Under the pieces are notes generated by a model. It was given only the letters and a program-made list of their open reading frames with translations, was not told the origin of the DNA and did not search any database. Of a stretch of 64,000 nucleotides of DNA, positions 42,349-51,982 are shown one piece after another. The stretch covers positions 133,123 to 197,122 of the forward strand of contig JAKSRS010000002.1 in assembly GCA_024403515.1 (NCBI GenBank), in the 5' to 3' direction. Origin of the DNA: Lachnospiraceae bacterium (GTDB lineage Bacteria > Bacillota > Clostridia > Lachnospirales > Lachnospiraceae). Both the position numbers and the translations under genes were made by a program. How positions within the stretch are numbered: position 1 is the first letter of the stretch; each line of letters opens with the position of its first letter.

Positions 42349-43080
42349 CTATGGCATCTTACGAGAAGGCACCTTGTCATAAAACTCAATTTTAAATTTA
42401 CTCAGGTTATTTTCAGTAATCTTGCTGTAATAGTCTGTTTCTCTTTGCTCATATATCTTTTGGTATAAATCCCTTTGCTCGTCTGAAAAACTTTCGCCGT
42501 ATGCCATAACATAGGTTTCGATAAAACTTTCGGCGTAAAAAGATATATCATAGTCACCCGACATATAAGCGTCGACATCAAAGTCAAGCTTTTCGTATTC
42601 CTCCAAAAGTGCATCTGTTGCGCTTTGTCGTATTAATAACTCATGAAAAGCCGAATTGAATGATTCAAAAACACTGCAGTACAAAATATCCGTATCGACG
42701 GGTGGCAAGTCGTTAAATAGTGGGTACGTAAGAACTAAATGCGCAAGCTCTGAATTGCTTAAATTAGCGACTAAATCTTCAGGGGGATTGAGGTAGTCTC
42801 TAACTACATCAAACTCTGAGAATGTGCTGATTGAATTAAGTTTTTCGTCACCAAACTTGACGGGATAATCTTTTTTCTCATACCAGATACTTTTGTCGAA
42901 TTCAGTCAAATCTCGGGAAGATTCAGACATACTAGCTGAAACAGTTGATGAATCGGAAAAAGAGAGATTGGCCCCACTTTCATATTTAGCAGTATCGTCT
43001 GATGAACTTACCGAAGTTGTGCATGCAGTAAACGAACAAAAAAGAAGAAAATATGGGATAAGCAAGCATTTATTTGACAT
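42349..43080 (-). CDS. Lipoprotein of unknown function
   Basis: A 243-residue protein with a lipoprotein signal ending SFTAC (Cys20), then a Ser-rich linker and an acidic, Tyr- and Asp-rich domain (WYEKKDYPVKFGDEKL, PVDTDILYCSVFESFNSAF). I recognise no family. A perfect AAGGAGGTGA precedes the ATG at 43080. It lies alone between the two copies of the Rpn element, on the opposite strand. Confidence 0.75.
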   Translation of the reverse strand: MSNKCLLIPYFLLFCSFTACTTSVSSSDDTAKYESGANLSFSDSSTVSASMSESSRDLTEFDKSIWYEKKDYPVKFGDEKLNSISTFSEFDVVRDYLNPPEDLVANLSNSELAHLVLTYPLFNDLPPVDTDILYCSVFESFNSAFHELLIRQSATDALLEEYEKLDFDVDAYMSGDYDISFYAESFIETYVMAYGESFSDEQRDLYQKIYEQRETDYYSKITENNLSKFKIEFYDKVPSRKMP

Positions 43081-43657
43081 TTTATCACCTCCTTTCTATA
43101 ACAAAACATAACACATATAAGAAAAAGTGTAAATAAGCACGCGAAAAATAATTCCAATATACGCAGAATAATGTAATAATACAACAGTATGCATCCTATA
43201 TATCAGTAGTGGAGCACCTGTATGCGTTTTTTCACCAAATGAACCTAGGGGACGGGGTTAAGGGTTCATTTTTTTCGCCCTTTTTGACACGCGTTCTTTT
43301 GCACAAACTCTGGGTTTAAGGCACTTTTTGTTAGTTTTCATGAAAAAAGTTTGTTAAATATTTTGGCAGAATTTATTTGCACTATTCAAAGCATGCATAC
43401 TATACTTTTCTCAAGCAGAATTTCATCTATCATTTGGATCATTGGAAGCTAAATGCATGACACCAATATTCAATTTCTTTATTTCTAACAATTCTTTAGA
43501 TATCTGAAAATCTTGCTTAACAATCAAAATTTAGAGCAGGAATCAGAATCTAAATGCTTCCTGCAATCAGGCAGGAAGGAGACTTCCTGTTAATTAAATA
43601 CAGGAGGATGATGTTACGGAAAACAGAGAAATTAAGAGCGATGCTTTCTCCTTACTT
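43081..43657. other. Gene-poor spacer with left part of repeat copy B
   Basis: 43081-43234 is AT-rich and probably holds the promoter of the minus-strand lipoprotein gene, though I cannot place boxes. 43235-43436 repeats 41691-41893. 43437-43600 shows only a CTTCCTGC/GCAGGAAG hairpin near 43557. 43601-43607 is CAGGAGG, a ribosome site followed by ATG ATG in a frame that ends after about 30 codons. Confidence 0.6.
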
Positions 43658-44548
43658 ATGCAGGAGAAAGAATATGCGCTCGAAGTGTATAACGCACTGA
43701 ATGGGTCGGATTACGATGATCCGGATTTGTTGGAGATGGTTAGCCTGGAGGGTGGGATTTCACTATCGATGAGAAATGATGCATCCTTCATCATCGGAAT
43801 GGAATTAAATCTGTATGAGCATCAGTCAACTTTCAATGCAAATATGCCATTCAGGCAGTTTGTATACGCAGCTGAATTATATAAAAGTTACGTTAAAGAG
43901 ACAAAGCAGGATGCATTAAGCAGGAAAAAACTGGTGCTTCCAAACCCAAGATTTGCAGTATTTTACAATGGAAATGAAAAACGACCTGAAAAAGAAATAT
44001 TAAAACTTTCTGATTTATATGCTCACAGTGAAGAACGTCATGAATTAGAGCTGGTATGTATAGTTTATAACATAAATCCCAATAACAATAAGGAATTCAT
44101 GAGTAAATGCAGAACGCTTTCACAGTATACTGCATTCATTGAAAAGGTAAGAGAAAATCAAAAGAAACATTTAGAAAAGCCGATAGAAGAAGCCATTGCA
44201 TACTGTATAGCAAATGATATTTTGAAGGACTTTCTTATAAGGCGTCAAGATGAGGTATTAAAAGCTATGGTACTTGATATGACATTTGAAGCAAGAGAAC
44301 CATTAATAAAGAAAGAAGCATTTGAGGATGGCAGGTTGGCTGGCATCGAAGAAGGAATAAAAGAAGGAATAAAAGAAGGAATAAAAGAAGGTATCATCGA
44401 AGCCTATAAGCATGATATGATATCTAAAGAAAATGCAATAGAGCTTCTTGATATAACGCAAAAAGACTTCGATGAACTGGTAGAGACGTACGCAGTATCA
44501 GAATAAGAACAGGATAAAAATAAGAGCATATCATTCAGGTATTTAGCT
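43235..44548 (+). repeat. Full-length copy (B) of the repeat element
   Basis: It begins with CCAAATGAACCTAGGGGACGG and ends near ATTTAGCT. Its outer parts match copy A; the inner 737 bases are found only here. The right end runs six bases into the DUF2752 gene. Confidence 0.8.
43658..44506 (+). CDS. Rpn family nuclease/putative transposase, 5' frame doubtful
   Basis: A 282-residue reading frame of the Rpn/PD-(D/E)XK group: ISLSMRNDASFIIGMELNLYEHQS with the Asp and EHQ nuclease residues, a middle with NPRFAVFYNGNEKRP, and the C-terminal EGIKEGIKEGIKEGI repeat. Family members begin with an NRE.K segment; here NREIKSDAFSLL is encoded in frame upstream of ATG 43658, but no ATG, GTG or TTG opens it. 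The only good ribosome site with ATG (43608, 43611) is one frame off, so a one-base frameshift near 43610 is likely and the gene may be inactive. Confidence 0.65.
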   Translation: MQEKEYALEVYNALNGSDYDDPDLLEMVSLEGGISLSMRNDASFIIGMELNLYEHQSTFNANMPFRQFVYAAELYKSYVKETKQDALSRKKLVLPNPRFAVFYNGNEKRPEKEILKLSDLYAHSEERHELELVCIVYNINPNNNKEFMSKCRTLSQYTAFIEKVRENQKKHLEKPIEEAIAYCIANDILKDFLIRRQDEVLKAMVLDMTFEAREPLIKKEAFEDGRLAGIEEGIKEGIKEGIKEGIIEAYKHDMISKENAIELLDITQKDFDELVETYAVSE

Positions 44549-44983
44549 TCGATGAAGTAAATAATAGGTTAGATTTCTTCTTGTATATACGTAAGGAACT
44601 CTATGAGGGTAGTACATTAGCATTCCATATATGTATCTTGCAAAAGTAAGTACCAAAACAATGGAAAGAAATATGTATATTAGCCTTTTATTATAGGTTA
44701 AAAAGTACCTTGAAACGATGAAATATACTATAAATGCAACCCACAGAAATGATACCGGATTTAAATAAAAAGCCTTTTCAAACTGAAATGAAAGAACCAT
44801 TGCTATGGCACGTGTCATTCCACAGCCAGGGCATGGAATTCCTAAAAGAAGTATTAAAGGGCATGAAGCATTAAAAAGATGAATCGTGACCTCGTGATAT
44901 ATAAAAAACAGTATGATTGCAGGACTCCATACAGTTACATCCTGCAGAAATATTTTCTTGTTAAAATGCCATTTCTTTTCCAT
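44543..44983 (-). CDS. DUF2752 membrane protein
   Basis: A 146-residue protein with about four helices and the family motif LGIPCPGCGMTRAIAMVLSFQFEKAFYLNPVSF. Function unknown. Such proteins are often found beside small membrane proteins with a proline-rich N-terminus, as at 45080. Its last two codons lie in the end of the repeat element. Confidence 0.8.
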   Translation of the reverse strand: MEKKWHFNKKIFLQDVTVWSPAIILFFIYHEVTIHLFNASCPLILLLGIPCPGCGMTRAIAMVLSFQFEKAFYLNPVSFLWVAFIVYFIVSRYFLTYNKRLIYIFLSIVLVLTFARYIYGMLMYYPHRVPYVYTRRNLTYYLLHRS

Positions 44984-45079
44984 GGTTTTTATTATAATAA
45001 ACTTGTTTAATAAAAGAAAGTATGATAACCTACCAATAGGTAGATATGTACTAAAAAGGAAGTAAAGGGGTTACATAAT

Positions 45080-45529
45080 ATGGATAGTTTTAACAATGAT
45101 AATATAAATGTAAATGATAATGCTAATACACAGGAGAACGCTAATACAACTCCTAACTATAATGCCCAGATCTATAGTGAGCCGGTTCCTCAGCCTGCTC
45201 AGTTTAACAGCGGTGCATCATATGGTTCAGGAGCTTCTAATAATAACTATAGCGCTCCTAATTATACAGCACCTTCATACATTCCACCTTCTTCTGACTT
45301 AGAAGAGCCAATGTCACTTGGCGAGTGGATTGGAACTATTTTACTTTGTATGATTCCCTGTGTGAACATTGTTCTTTTATTTGTTTGGGCATTCTCTTCA
45401 GGAGAAAAGAAGAGCAAATCAAACTACGCCAAGGCTGTTCTTATTATTTCAGGTATTATTATTGCCATTTATATTGTACTAATTATAGCTTTTGCAGCAA
45501 TTGGCATTTCATTCCTGTCCAGATTTTAA
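45080..45529 (+). CDS. Small membrane protein with Asn/Tyr/Pro-rich N-terminus
   Basis: 149 residues. The first 75 are low-complexity (NDNINVNDNANTQENANTT, then Pro, Tyr, Ser repeats). Two helices follow: EWIGTILLCMIPCVNIVLLFVWAF and AVLIISGIIIAIYIVLIIAFAAI, with a basic loop SSGEKKSKSNYAK. Function unknown. The DUF2752 gene lies upstream in divergent orientation. Confidence 0.75.
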   Translation: MDSFNNDNINVNDNANTQENANTTPNYNAQIYSEPVPQPAQFNSGASYGSGASNNNYSAPNYTAPSYIPPSSDLEEPMSLGEWIGTILLCMIPCVNIVLLFVWAFSSGEKKSKSNYAKAVLIISGIIIAIYIVLIIAFAAIGISFLSRF

Positions 45530-45572
45530 TCTTATATATAAATTAAATCAGATTATTTAACGACTATTTAAG

Positions 45573-45610
45573 CTTCAGTTCTTAAAAATAAGGGAACTGA
45601 AGTTTTTTTT
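45573..45610 (+). terminator. Terminator after the small membrane protein
   Basis: CTTCAGTTC pairs with GAACTGAAG around a 12-base loop, then eight T. Confidence 0.88.
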
Positions 45611-45679
45611 GTTCAACTAAGACAAAAATGCAAGGCAATTACTATCATTATGTATATAGAATTGACAAATGTAATAGGA

Positions 45680-45714
45680 TATAATGGAAACGCAAAATGA
45701 AAATCGAGTTTCCA
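45680..45714 (+). promoter_or_regulatory. -10 box and inverted repeat ahead of the glp operon
   Basis: TATAAT lies at 45680-45685. A TTGACA at 45662 is only 12 bases away, too close for a normal promoter. TGGAAAC (45685-45691) and GTTTCCA (45708-45714) form an inverted repeat at the expected transcript start, either an operator or an early mRNA hairpin. Confidence 0.4.
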
Positions 45715-45760
45715 AAACTTGATTGGTTAGTTATTATTATTCTACTCGGAGGGTATTTTA

Positions 45761-47194
45761 GTGATTGATGTAGATGTATTGGTTATTGGAGCGGGTGTTA
45801 CAGGATCTTCAATAGCAAGAGAGTTATCAAGATACGAAGCCAGGGTTTTAGTTGTTGATAAGGCTTCAGATGTATGTGAAGGAACAAGCAAGGCCAATAG
45901 TGGAATTGCTCACTCCGGATTTGATGCAAAACCCGGAACAAATAAGGCTAAATATAATGTTCTCGGAAGTAAGATGATGAAGGCTTTGTCCGAAGAACTT
46001 GATTTTTCCTATAGACAGAACGGTTCTTTGGTTCTCGCTTTTGATAAAGACGATATCGGTAAGCTTGAAGAATTAAAAGAACGAGGTGAAGAAAACGGTG
46101 TAGAAGGTGTTGTTATTCTTTCGAGGGAAGAAGTTTTAAAAATGGAACCGGCACTTTCAGATAACGTTGTAGCGGCTTTGTATGCCCCTACAGGCGGCAT
46201 TGTCTGTCCTTTTGGGTTAACAATTGCCATGGCTGAAAATGCGGCTGTAAATGGCGTAGAGTTTAGTCTTGATACAGAAGTTATTCAAATCAGCAAGAAA
46301 GATTCTATGTTTGAAGTTAAGACAAACAAAGAAACATATATGGCCAAGGCTCTTGTTAACGCAGCAGGTGTGTATGCAGATAAGTTCCATAACATGCTTT
46401 GCGATGACAAGATAAAGATCACGGCAAGAAAAGGTGAATACTGCCTTTACGATAAAAAGGTTGGTTCAACCGTTAATGCAACAATATTCCAGGTTCCCGG
46501 CGCTTATGGAAAGGGTATTTTAGTTACCCCTACCGTTCACGGAAACCTTCTTATCGGACCTACAGCAGATGATATTGAGGACAAAGAAGGCGTAAATACT
46601 ACTGCAGCAGGTCTTTCCAAGGTGACATCCACAGGTGCTTTATCCTTAAAGTCAGTTCCTTCTAAGAGCGTAATAACTTCTTTTGCCGGACTAAGAGCAC
46701 ACTGTGACAAGGGCGATTTTATAGTAGGTGAATCGTCGGTTGAAGGTTTCTTTGAGGCCGCAGGAATTGAATCTCCGGGACTTACAGCAGCGCCTGCAAT
46801 CGGAGCTGAGATTGCAAATCAGGTAAGTAAAAAGTTAGGTCTTAAGGCAAAAGAAAACTTTGTTTCAAGAAGAAAGAACATTGTAAATATGGCAACAGCT
46901 TCTAATGAAGTTAAAAAGGAAATGATTGAAAAGAATCCTTTGTATGCTAATGTTATCTGCCGTTGCGAGCTTGTAACTGAAGGTGAAATCGTGGATTCAA
47001 TCAACAGGCCACTAGGGGCAAGAACTCTTGACGGAGTTAAGAGAAGAACAAGAGCCGGAATGGGAAGATGTCAGGCGGGATTTTGTTCTCCTAAGACTGT
47101 CGAAATACTGGCAAGAGAACTTGGCGTTAGTGAAACAACGATTACAAAACATGGCGAAGGCTCAGAGTTTTTATCTGAGCACAAGAGCAACTAG
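45761..47194 (+). CDS. Glycerol-3-phosphate dehydrogenase, GlpA-like FAD subunit with BFD domain
   Basis: A 477-residue flavoprotein. It has an N-terminal FAD site DVLVIGAGVTGSSIARELSRYEARVLVVDK, a DAO-type oxidoreductase domain and a C-terminal [2Fe-2S]-type domain with CRCE and CQAGFC (four cysteines at about 400-445). The start is GTG 45761 behind CGGAGGG. With the next two genes it forms a set found beside glpK in many clostridia and thought to oxidise glycerol-3-phosphate to dihydroxyacetone phosphate. Confidence 0.85.
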   Translation: MIDVDVLVIGAGVTGSSIARELSRYEARVLVVDKASDVCEGTSKANSGIAHSGFDAKPGTNKAKYNVLGSKMMKALSEELDFSYRQNGSLVLAFDKDDIGKLEELKERGEENGVEGVVILSREEVLKMEPALSDNVVAALYAPTGGIVCPFGLTIAMAENAAVNGVEFSLDTEVIQISKKDSMFEVKTNKETYMAKALVNAAGVYADKFHNMLCDDKIKITARKGEYCLYDKKVGSTVNATIFQVPGAYGKGILVTPTVHGNLLIGPTADDIEDKEGVNTTAAGLSKVTSTGALSLKSVPSKSVITSFAGLRAHCDKGDFIVGESSVEGFFEAAGIESPGLTAAPAIGAEIANQVSKKLGLKAKENFVSRRKNIVNMATASNEVKKEMIEKNPLYANVICRCELVTEGEIVDSINRPLGARTLDGVKRRTRAGMGRCQAGFCSPKTVEILARELGVSETTITKHGEGSEFLSEHKSN

Positions 47195-47206
47195 GAGGTG
47201 GGTCTG

Positions 47207-48472
47207 ATGAAAACAAAGATAGCAATTATTGGTGGCGGACCTGCAGGACTTGCAGCTGCTATAGCAGCCAAGGACGCCGGAGTAGAGGATGTTTTAGTAA
47301 TCGAAAGAGATAAGGTTTTAGGCGGCATTTTAAATCAGTGTATTCACAACGGTTTTGGTCTTCATACATTTAAAGAAGAACTTACAGGACCTGAGTATGC
47401 TTCAAGGTTTATTGAAATGGCTAAAGAACGCAATGTTGAAACCTTACTTAATACAATAGTTATCGATATTTCAAGCGATAAGGTTATAACAGCAATGTCA
47501 GCTGATAAGGGATTATTTACTATAGAGGCTGAAAGTATAGTACTTGCAATGGGTTGTCGCGAGCGTCCGAGAGGAGCTTTGAATACTCCCGGATACAGAC
47601 CTGCGGGAATATATTCAGCAGGTACTGCACAAAGATTTGTAAATATAGAAGGAAAGATGCCCGGACACGAAGTGGTTATTTTAGGATCCGGTGACATCGG
47701 ACTTATCATGGCAAGAAGAATGACTCTTGAAGGGGCCAAGGTTAAGGCAGTCGCAGAACTTATGCCTTATTCAGGCGGTCTTAAGAGGAATATTGTTCAG
47801 TGTCTCGATGACTTTGGAATACCGCTTAAACTGAGCACAACAGTTGTTGATATAGCCGGTAAAGACAGAGTTGAATCGGTCACACTTGCCAAAGTAGATG
47901 AAAAAATGCAGCCAATTCCCGGTACTGAAGAAGTGATTAAGTGCGATACCCTTCTTTTGTCCTGTGGTCTTTTACCTGAAAACGAACTTTCGTCACAGAT
48001 GGGAGTTGATCTTTCGCCTATAACAAGCGGACCTAGGGTAAATGAAAGTTTAGAAACATCAATAGAAGGCGTCTATGCAGCAGGAAACGTGCTTCACGTT
48101 CATGACCTTGTTGACTATGTTTCCAAGGAAGCTTCCGAAGCCGGAAGACACGCAGCAATGTACGTTCTTGGTGGTAAGATTGGACCCGAAAATGACGAGA
48201 CAATAAATCTTGAGACAGGAAACGGTGTCAGATATACCGTTCCATGCACTGTAAGAAAGGGACATGTTGAAGACCTTCTTACAGTAAGATTCAGGGTTGG
48301 AAACGTATACAAAAACTGCGCTATTGTAGTTTATCTTGGTGAACGAGAAATCATGAGACGCAAAAAGCAGATTTGTGCACCGGGTGAAATGGAGCAGGTT
48401 ATTCTAAAGAAGGCTGACATTTTAGCCATGAAGGCCGGCGAAACTATAAAAATAGCAATTGAGGAGGCATAA
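47207..48472 (+). CDS. NAD(P)/FAD-dependent oxidoreductase of the glp operon
   Basis: A 421-residue protein with IAIIGGGPAGLAAAIAAKDAG (FAD) and a second Rossmann motif VVILGSGDIGLIMARRM (NAD). The start is ATG 47207, with TAGGAGGTGG just upstream. It ends in a domain (VPCTVRKG...) of its own kind. It probably passes electrons between the GlpA-like subunit and NAD or another carrier. Confidence 0.83.
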   Translation: MKTKIAIIGGGPAGLAAAIAAKDAGVEDVLVIERDKVLGGILNQCIHNGFGLHTFKEELTGPEYASRFIEMAKERNVETLLNTIVIDISSDKVITAMSADKGLFTIEAESIVLAMGCRERPRGALNTPGYRPAGIYSAGTAQRFVNIEGKMPGHEVVILGSGDIGLIMARRMTLEGAKVKAVAELMPYSGGLKRNIVQCLDDFGIPLKLSTTVVDIAGKDRVESVTLAKVDEKMQPIPGTEEVIKCDTLLLSCGLLPENELSSQMGVDLSPITSGPRVNESLETSIEGVYAAGNVLHVHDLVDYVSKEASEAGRHAAMYVLGGKIGPENDETINLETGNGVRYTVPCTVRKGHVEDLLTVRFRVGNVYKNCAIVVYLGEREIMRRKKQICAPGEMEQVILKKADILAMKAGETIKIAIEEA

Positions 48473-48474
48473 TT

Positions 48475-48846
48475 ATGGAGACAAGAAATCTTACATGCAT
48501 TGGTTGTCCCATGGGATGCCAGTTAAAAGTTACATTTGATCCTTCTAATATGGAGAATATTACAGTTGAAGGAAATACCTGCAATATCGGACATAACTAC
48601 GGTATCGCGGAAGTTACTAACCCTACAAGAGTGGTAACCGGAACAGTTGGTGTTTCAAACCGTGAAAACATTGTTGCATCAGTTAAGACCAAAAATCCAA
48701 TTCCAAAAGGTGAAATCGACACTGTTGCAAAGATTTTAAGAGAAATCAAAGTTGAAGCTCCCGTAAAAATCGGAGATGTAGTGGATCATAAAAGGACTGA
48801 TCTTGGCTTTGATTTAACCTTGGTAGTAACAAGGGAAGTCCAATAA
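48475..48846 (+). CDS. DUF1667 protein of the glp operon
   Basis: A 123-residue protein with CIGCPMGC near the N-terminus and a further Cys in [11 protein letters not shown], a candidate iron-sulfur or zinc site. DUF1667 proteins almost always accompany the two oxidoreductases seen upstream. It starts two bases after the previous stop. Confidence 0.88.
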   Translation: METRNLTCIGCPMGCQLKVTFDPSNMENITVEGNTCNIGHNYGIAEVTNPTRVVTGTVGVSNRENIVASVKTKNPIPKGEIDTVAKILREIKVEAPVKIGDVVDHKRTDLGFDLTLVVTREVQ

Positions 48847-48868
48847 AGGCTATTATGGGAGGGTTACG

Positions 48869-50377
48869 ATGAAGAAATATGTAATGGCATTAGATCAGGG
48901 AACAACAAGTTCCCGCTGCATTCTTTTTGATGAGACCGGAAATATCGTGAACATGGCTCAGCGCGAGTTTACACAGATTTATCCCAATCCCGGCTGGGTA
49001 GAACATAACGCGATGGAAATCTGGTCATCACAGCTTGCAGTTGCCTTAGAAGCCATGGCGCTTGTGAATGCAACATACGAGCAGATTGCCTGCATTGGAA
49101 TTACAAATCAAAGAGAAACAACTATTGTCTGGGATAAAAACACAGGCGAGCCTGTTTACAACGCAGTAGTATGGCAGTGCAAAAGAACTGCTGACTATGT
49201 TGAAACGATTAAAGAAGACAAGGAAATGACCGAGAAGATTAGGATGAAAACAGGTCTTCTTCCCGACGCTTACTTTAGTGCAACCAAGATTAAATGGATT
49301 TTAGATAATGTAGAGGGAGCCAAAGAAAGAGCCCAGAAGGGAGACCTTTTATTTGGAACCGTAGATACCTGGCTTATCTGGAATCTTACCAAAGGCAAGG
49401 TTCATGCAACTGATTATACAAACGCATCGAGAACAATGCTTTTTAATATTACATCGCTTGAGTGGGACAAGGAACTTTGCGAATACTTTGGCATTCCGCT
49501 TAGCATGCTTCCTAAAGTACTTCCAAGCAGCCATGTTTTTGGAAACAGCGACGCTTTTGTACTTGGTGGAGAAATCCCCATTGCGGGAGTTGCAGGTGAC
49601 CAGCAGGCAGCCTTATTTGGCCAGTGCTGCTTTAAACCCGGCGATGCCAAAAATACTTATGGAACCGGATGTTTCCTTCTTATGAATACAGGACAAAAGG
49701 CAATCTTTTCAGATAACGGACTTATTACAACAATAGCCGCAAGCGTAGGGGAAAAGCCTGAATATGCCCTTGAAGGAAGCGTTTTTGTGGCAGGTGCGGG
49801 TGTTCAGTGGTTAAGAGATTCAATGCGAATGGTTGAATCAGCAAGACAGACCGAAGAGTTTGCATCCGTTGTATCCGATACACAGGGCGCATACGTAGTG
49901 CCTGCTTTTGTAGGACTTGGAGCTCCTTACTGGGATCAGTATGCAAGAGGAACAGTGGTGGGAGCTACAAGAGGCTGCAAGAAAGAGCATTTCATAAGAG
50001 CTACCCTTGAATCCATCGCCTATCAGACCTATGACGTATTAAAGGCTATGGAAGAGGATTCCAAGATAAAACTTACTAACTTAAGAGTCGATGGCGGTGC
50101 CAGTGCAAATAACTTCCTTATGAAGTTCCAGTCAGACATTCTTGACATTAACGTAAAACGCCCTAAATGCATTGAAACAACAGCGCTGGGAGCGGCATAT
50201 CTTGCAGGTCTTGCGACAGGTTTTTGGGCAAGCCGTGAAGAGATTGTTCAAAACTGGAATCTTGGACGTGAATTCAGCCCTTCCATGGATGAAGGCAAAA
50301 GAAAGAAACTGTTAAAAGGCTGGCATGTAGCAGTTAAGTGTGCACGTTACTATGGCGAGCTTATGAATGAAGAATAA
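48869..50377 (+). CDS. glpK: Glycerol kinase
   Basis: A 502-residue FGGY kinase: [44 protein letters not shown] and [19 protein letters not shown]. It makes glycerol-3-phosphate, which the upstream flavoproteins oxidise. GGGAGGG precedes the ATG. No glycerol facilitator gene is adjacent. Confidence 0.97.
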   Translation: MKKYVMALDQGTTSSRCILFDETGNIVNMAQREFTQIYPNPGWVEHNAMEIWSSQLAVALEAMALVNATYEQIACIGITNQRETTIVWDKNTGEPVYNAVVWQCKRTADYVETIKEDKEMTEKIRMKTGLLPDAYFSATKIKWILDNVEGAKERAQKGDLLFGTVDTWLIWNLTKGKVHATDYTNASRTMLFNITSLEWDKELCEYFGIPLSMLPKVLPSSHVFGNSDAFVLGGEIPIAGVAGDQQAALFGQCCFKPGDAKNTYGTGCFLLMNTGQKAIFSDNGLITTIAASVGEKPEYALEGSVFVAGAGVQWLRDSMRMVESARQTEEFASVVSDTQGAYVVPAFVGLGAPYWDQYARGTVVGATRGCKKEHFIRATLESIAYQTYDVLKAMEEDSKIKLTNLRVDGGASANNFLMKFQSDILDINVKRPKCIETTALGAAYLAGLATGFWASREEIVQNWNLGREFSPSMDEGKRKKLLKGWHVAVKCARYYGELMNEE

Positions 50378-50393
50378 AGTATTGAATATATCT

Positions 50394-50420
50394 AAAGGCT
50401 GCAGGAAACTGCAGCCTTTT
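50394..50420 (+). terminator. Terminator of the glp operon
   Basis: AAAGGCTGCAG, loop GAAA, CTGCAGCCTTTT. Confidence 0.92.
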
Positions 50421-50489
50421 CACATCTTGACTTTATTGGGAAAAATAGACAAAATGATATTAGAAATTTCCTTTTAGGCGGTAGATGAA

Positions 50490-51974
50490 ATGGCGTTTAA
50501 TTCGATACCATTTTTGGTATTTTTTCCTATAGTTGTTCTTTTATATTATGCAGTTCCTAAAAAGCTTAAGTCATACTGGCTATTAATTGCCAGCTATTTC
50601 TTTTATATGAGCTGGAACGCTAAATATGCCATTTTAATCGCTTTATCAACTATCATTACATTCTTTTCAGGAATATTAATTCAGAAGGCCCAAACAGTTA
50701 AAGGTAAGAAGCTTGTTGTAGCAGCAAGCTTTGTTTCTAATATCTCTATTCTGGTGTTTTTTAAATACTTTGCATTCTTACTTAAAAACCTTAACGCAGT
50801 TTTAGGTCTTGTGCATATAAGTCCTATAAACAATCCATTTAGTTTTATTCTTCCTGTAGGTATTTCTTTTTACACCTTCCAGGCACTTAGCTATACAGTT
50901 GACGTCTACAGAGGCGATGTCGCGGCCACAAAAAATATCGTAGACTATGCACTTTTCGTATCTTTCTTTCCGCAACTTGTAGCAGGCCCAATCGAAAGAA
51001 GCGGTGCACTTCTTTCTCAGATTGAGAAGATGAAAGAAAAGTCTTTGTTTGACTATAAAAGATTTGTAACAGGCTTTAGTATGATGCTTTGGGGCATGTT
51101 TATGAAGGTCGTTATTGCCGACAGAATCAGTATCTTTGTAGATGGCGTTTTTGGAAGTTTGCAGGCAGTCGGCAGTGTTGAGACACTTCTTGGAGCTTTT
51201 GCTTTTGCCTTCCAGATTTACTGTGACTTTGGAGGCTACTCGGCAATTGCCATAGGTGCTGCCAATGTCATGGGATTTACCTTATGTGAAAATTTTGATG
51301 CTCCTTACCTTTCATCTAGCATCGCCCAGTTTTGGAGAAGATGGCATATATCTTTAAGTTCATGGTTTAGAGATTACCTATACATTCCGCTTGGTGGCAA
51401 CAGAAAGGGTAAGATAAGAAAGTATTTAAATCTTTTCATTACTTTTTTGGTTAGCGGTCTTTGGCACGGGGCTTCGTGGACCTATGTTTTATGGGGCGCA
51501 ATACACGGGCTTTACCAGATTATAGGTGATCTTTTAAAGCCGGTGAAAAAGAAAGTAAACGAGTTTTTTAAGACTGATACAGAAGCCTTTAGCCACAAAT
51601 CGATGCAGATAGTGGTTACCTTTCTTTTGACATCACTTGCATGGGTGCCTTTTAGGGCAGCAAGCATTTCGGATACCTTAAGATACTTTAAGTGTATGTT
51701 TACGAGACCTGATTTATGGGTTTTATTTAACGAAAGTCTTTTTAGCTACGGGCTTAACAGGACCGAGACATCGATACTTTTGTTTTCACTGATGCTTTTG
51801 GTGGCAGCAGACTTTTTGAAGCATTTTAAGAAGGAAACGGTTGGCGAATTCCTTTACAGACAGAACCTCTGGTTTAGGTGGGGAGCGCTTATATTTCTTC
51901 TTCTTATGTGCCTTGTGTTTGGTGAATACGGCGTGAATTTCGATTCAGCCAAGTTTATATATTTTCAGTTCTAG
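50490..51974 (+). CDS. MBOAT acyltransferase (AlgI/DltB type)
   Basis: A 494-residue membrane protein with the AlgI pattern: YAVPKKLKSYWLLIASYFFYMSW, SFYTFQALSYTVDVYRGD, FPQLVAGPIERS, FWRRWHISLSSWFRDYLYIPLGG and SGLWHGASWTYVLWGAIHG, whose histidine is the likely catalytic residue. It moves acyl groups across the membrane for polysaccharide acetylation. The next gene is its SGNH-like partner, eight bases away. Confidence 0.92.
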   Translation: MAFNSIPFLVFFPIVVLLYYAVPKKLKSYWLLIASYFFYMSWNAKYAILIALSTIITFFSGILIQKAQTVKGKKLVVAASFVSNISILVFFKYFAFLLKNLNAVLGLVHISPINNPFSFILPVGISFYTFQALSYTVDVYRGDVAATKNIVDYALFVSFFPQLVAGPIERSGALLSQIEKMKEKSLFDYKRFVTGFSMMLWGMFMKVVIADRISIFVDGVFGSLQAVGSVETLLGAFAFAFQIYCDFGGYSAIAIGAANVMGFTLCENFDAPYLSSSIAQFWRRWHISLSSWFRDYLYIPLGGNRKGKIRKYLNLFITFLVSGLWHGASWTYVLWGAIHGLYQIIGDLLKPVKKKVNEFFKTDTEAFSHKSMQIVVTFLLTSLAWVPFRAASISDTLRYFKCMFTRPDLWVLFNESLFSYGLNRTETSILLFSLMLLVAADFLKHFKKETVGEFLYRQNLWFRWGALIFLLLMCLVFGEYGVNFDSAKFIYFQF

Positions 51975-51982
51975 GAGGGATT

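Noticed and set aside
45662..45685. TTGACA and TATAAT as a standard sigma-A promoter for the glp operon
   Set aside because: The spacer is only 12 bases; the -10 may be real but this -35 is probably not used.
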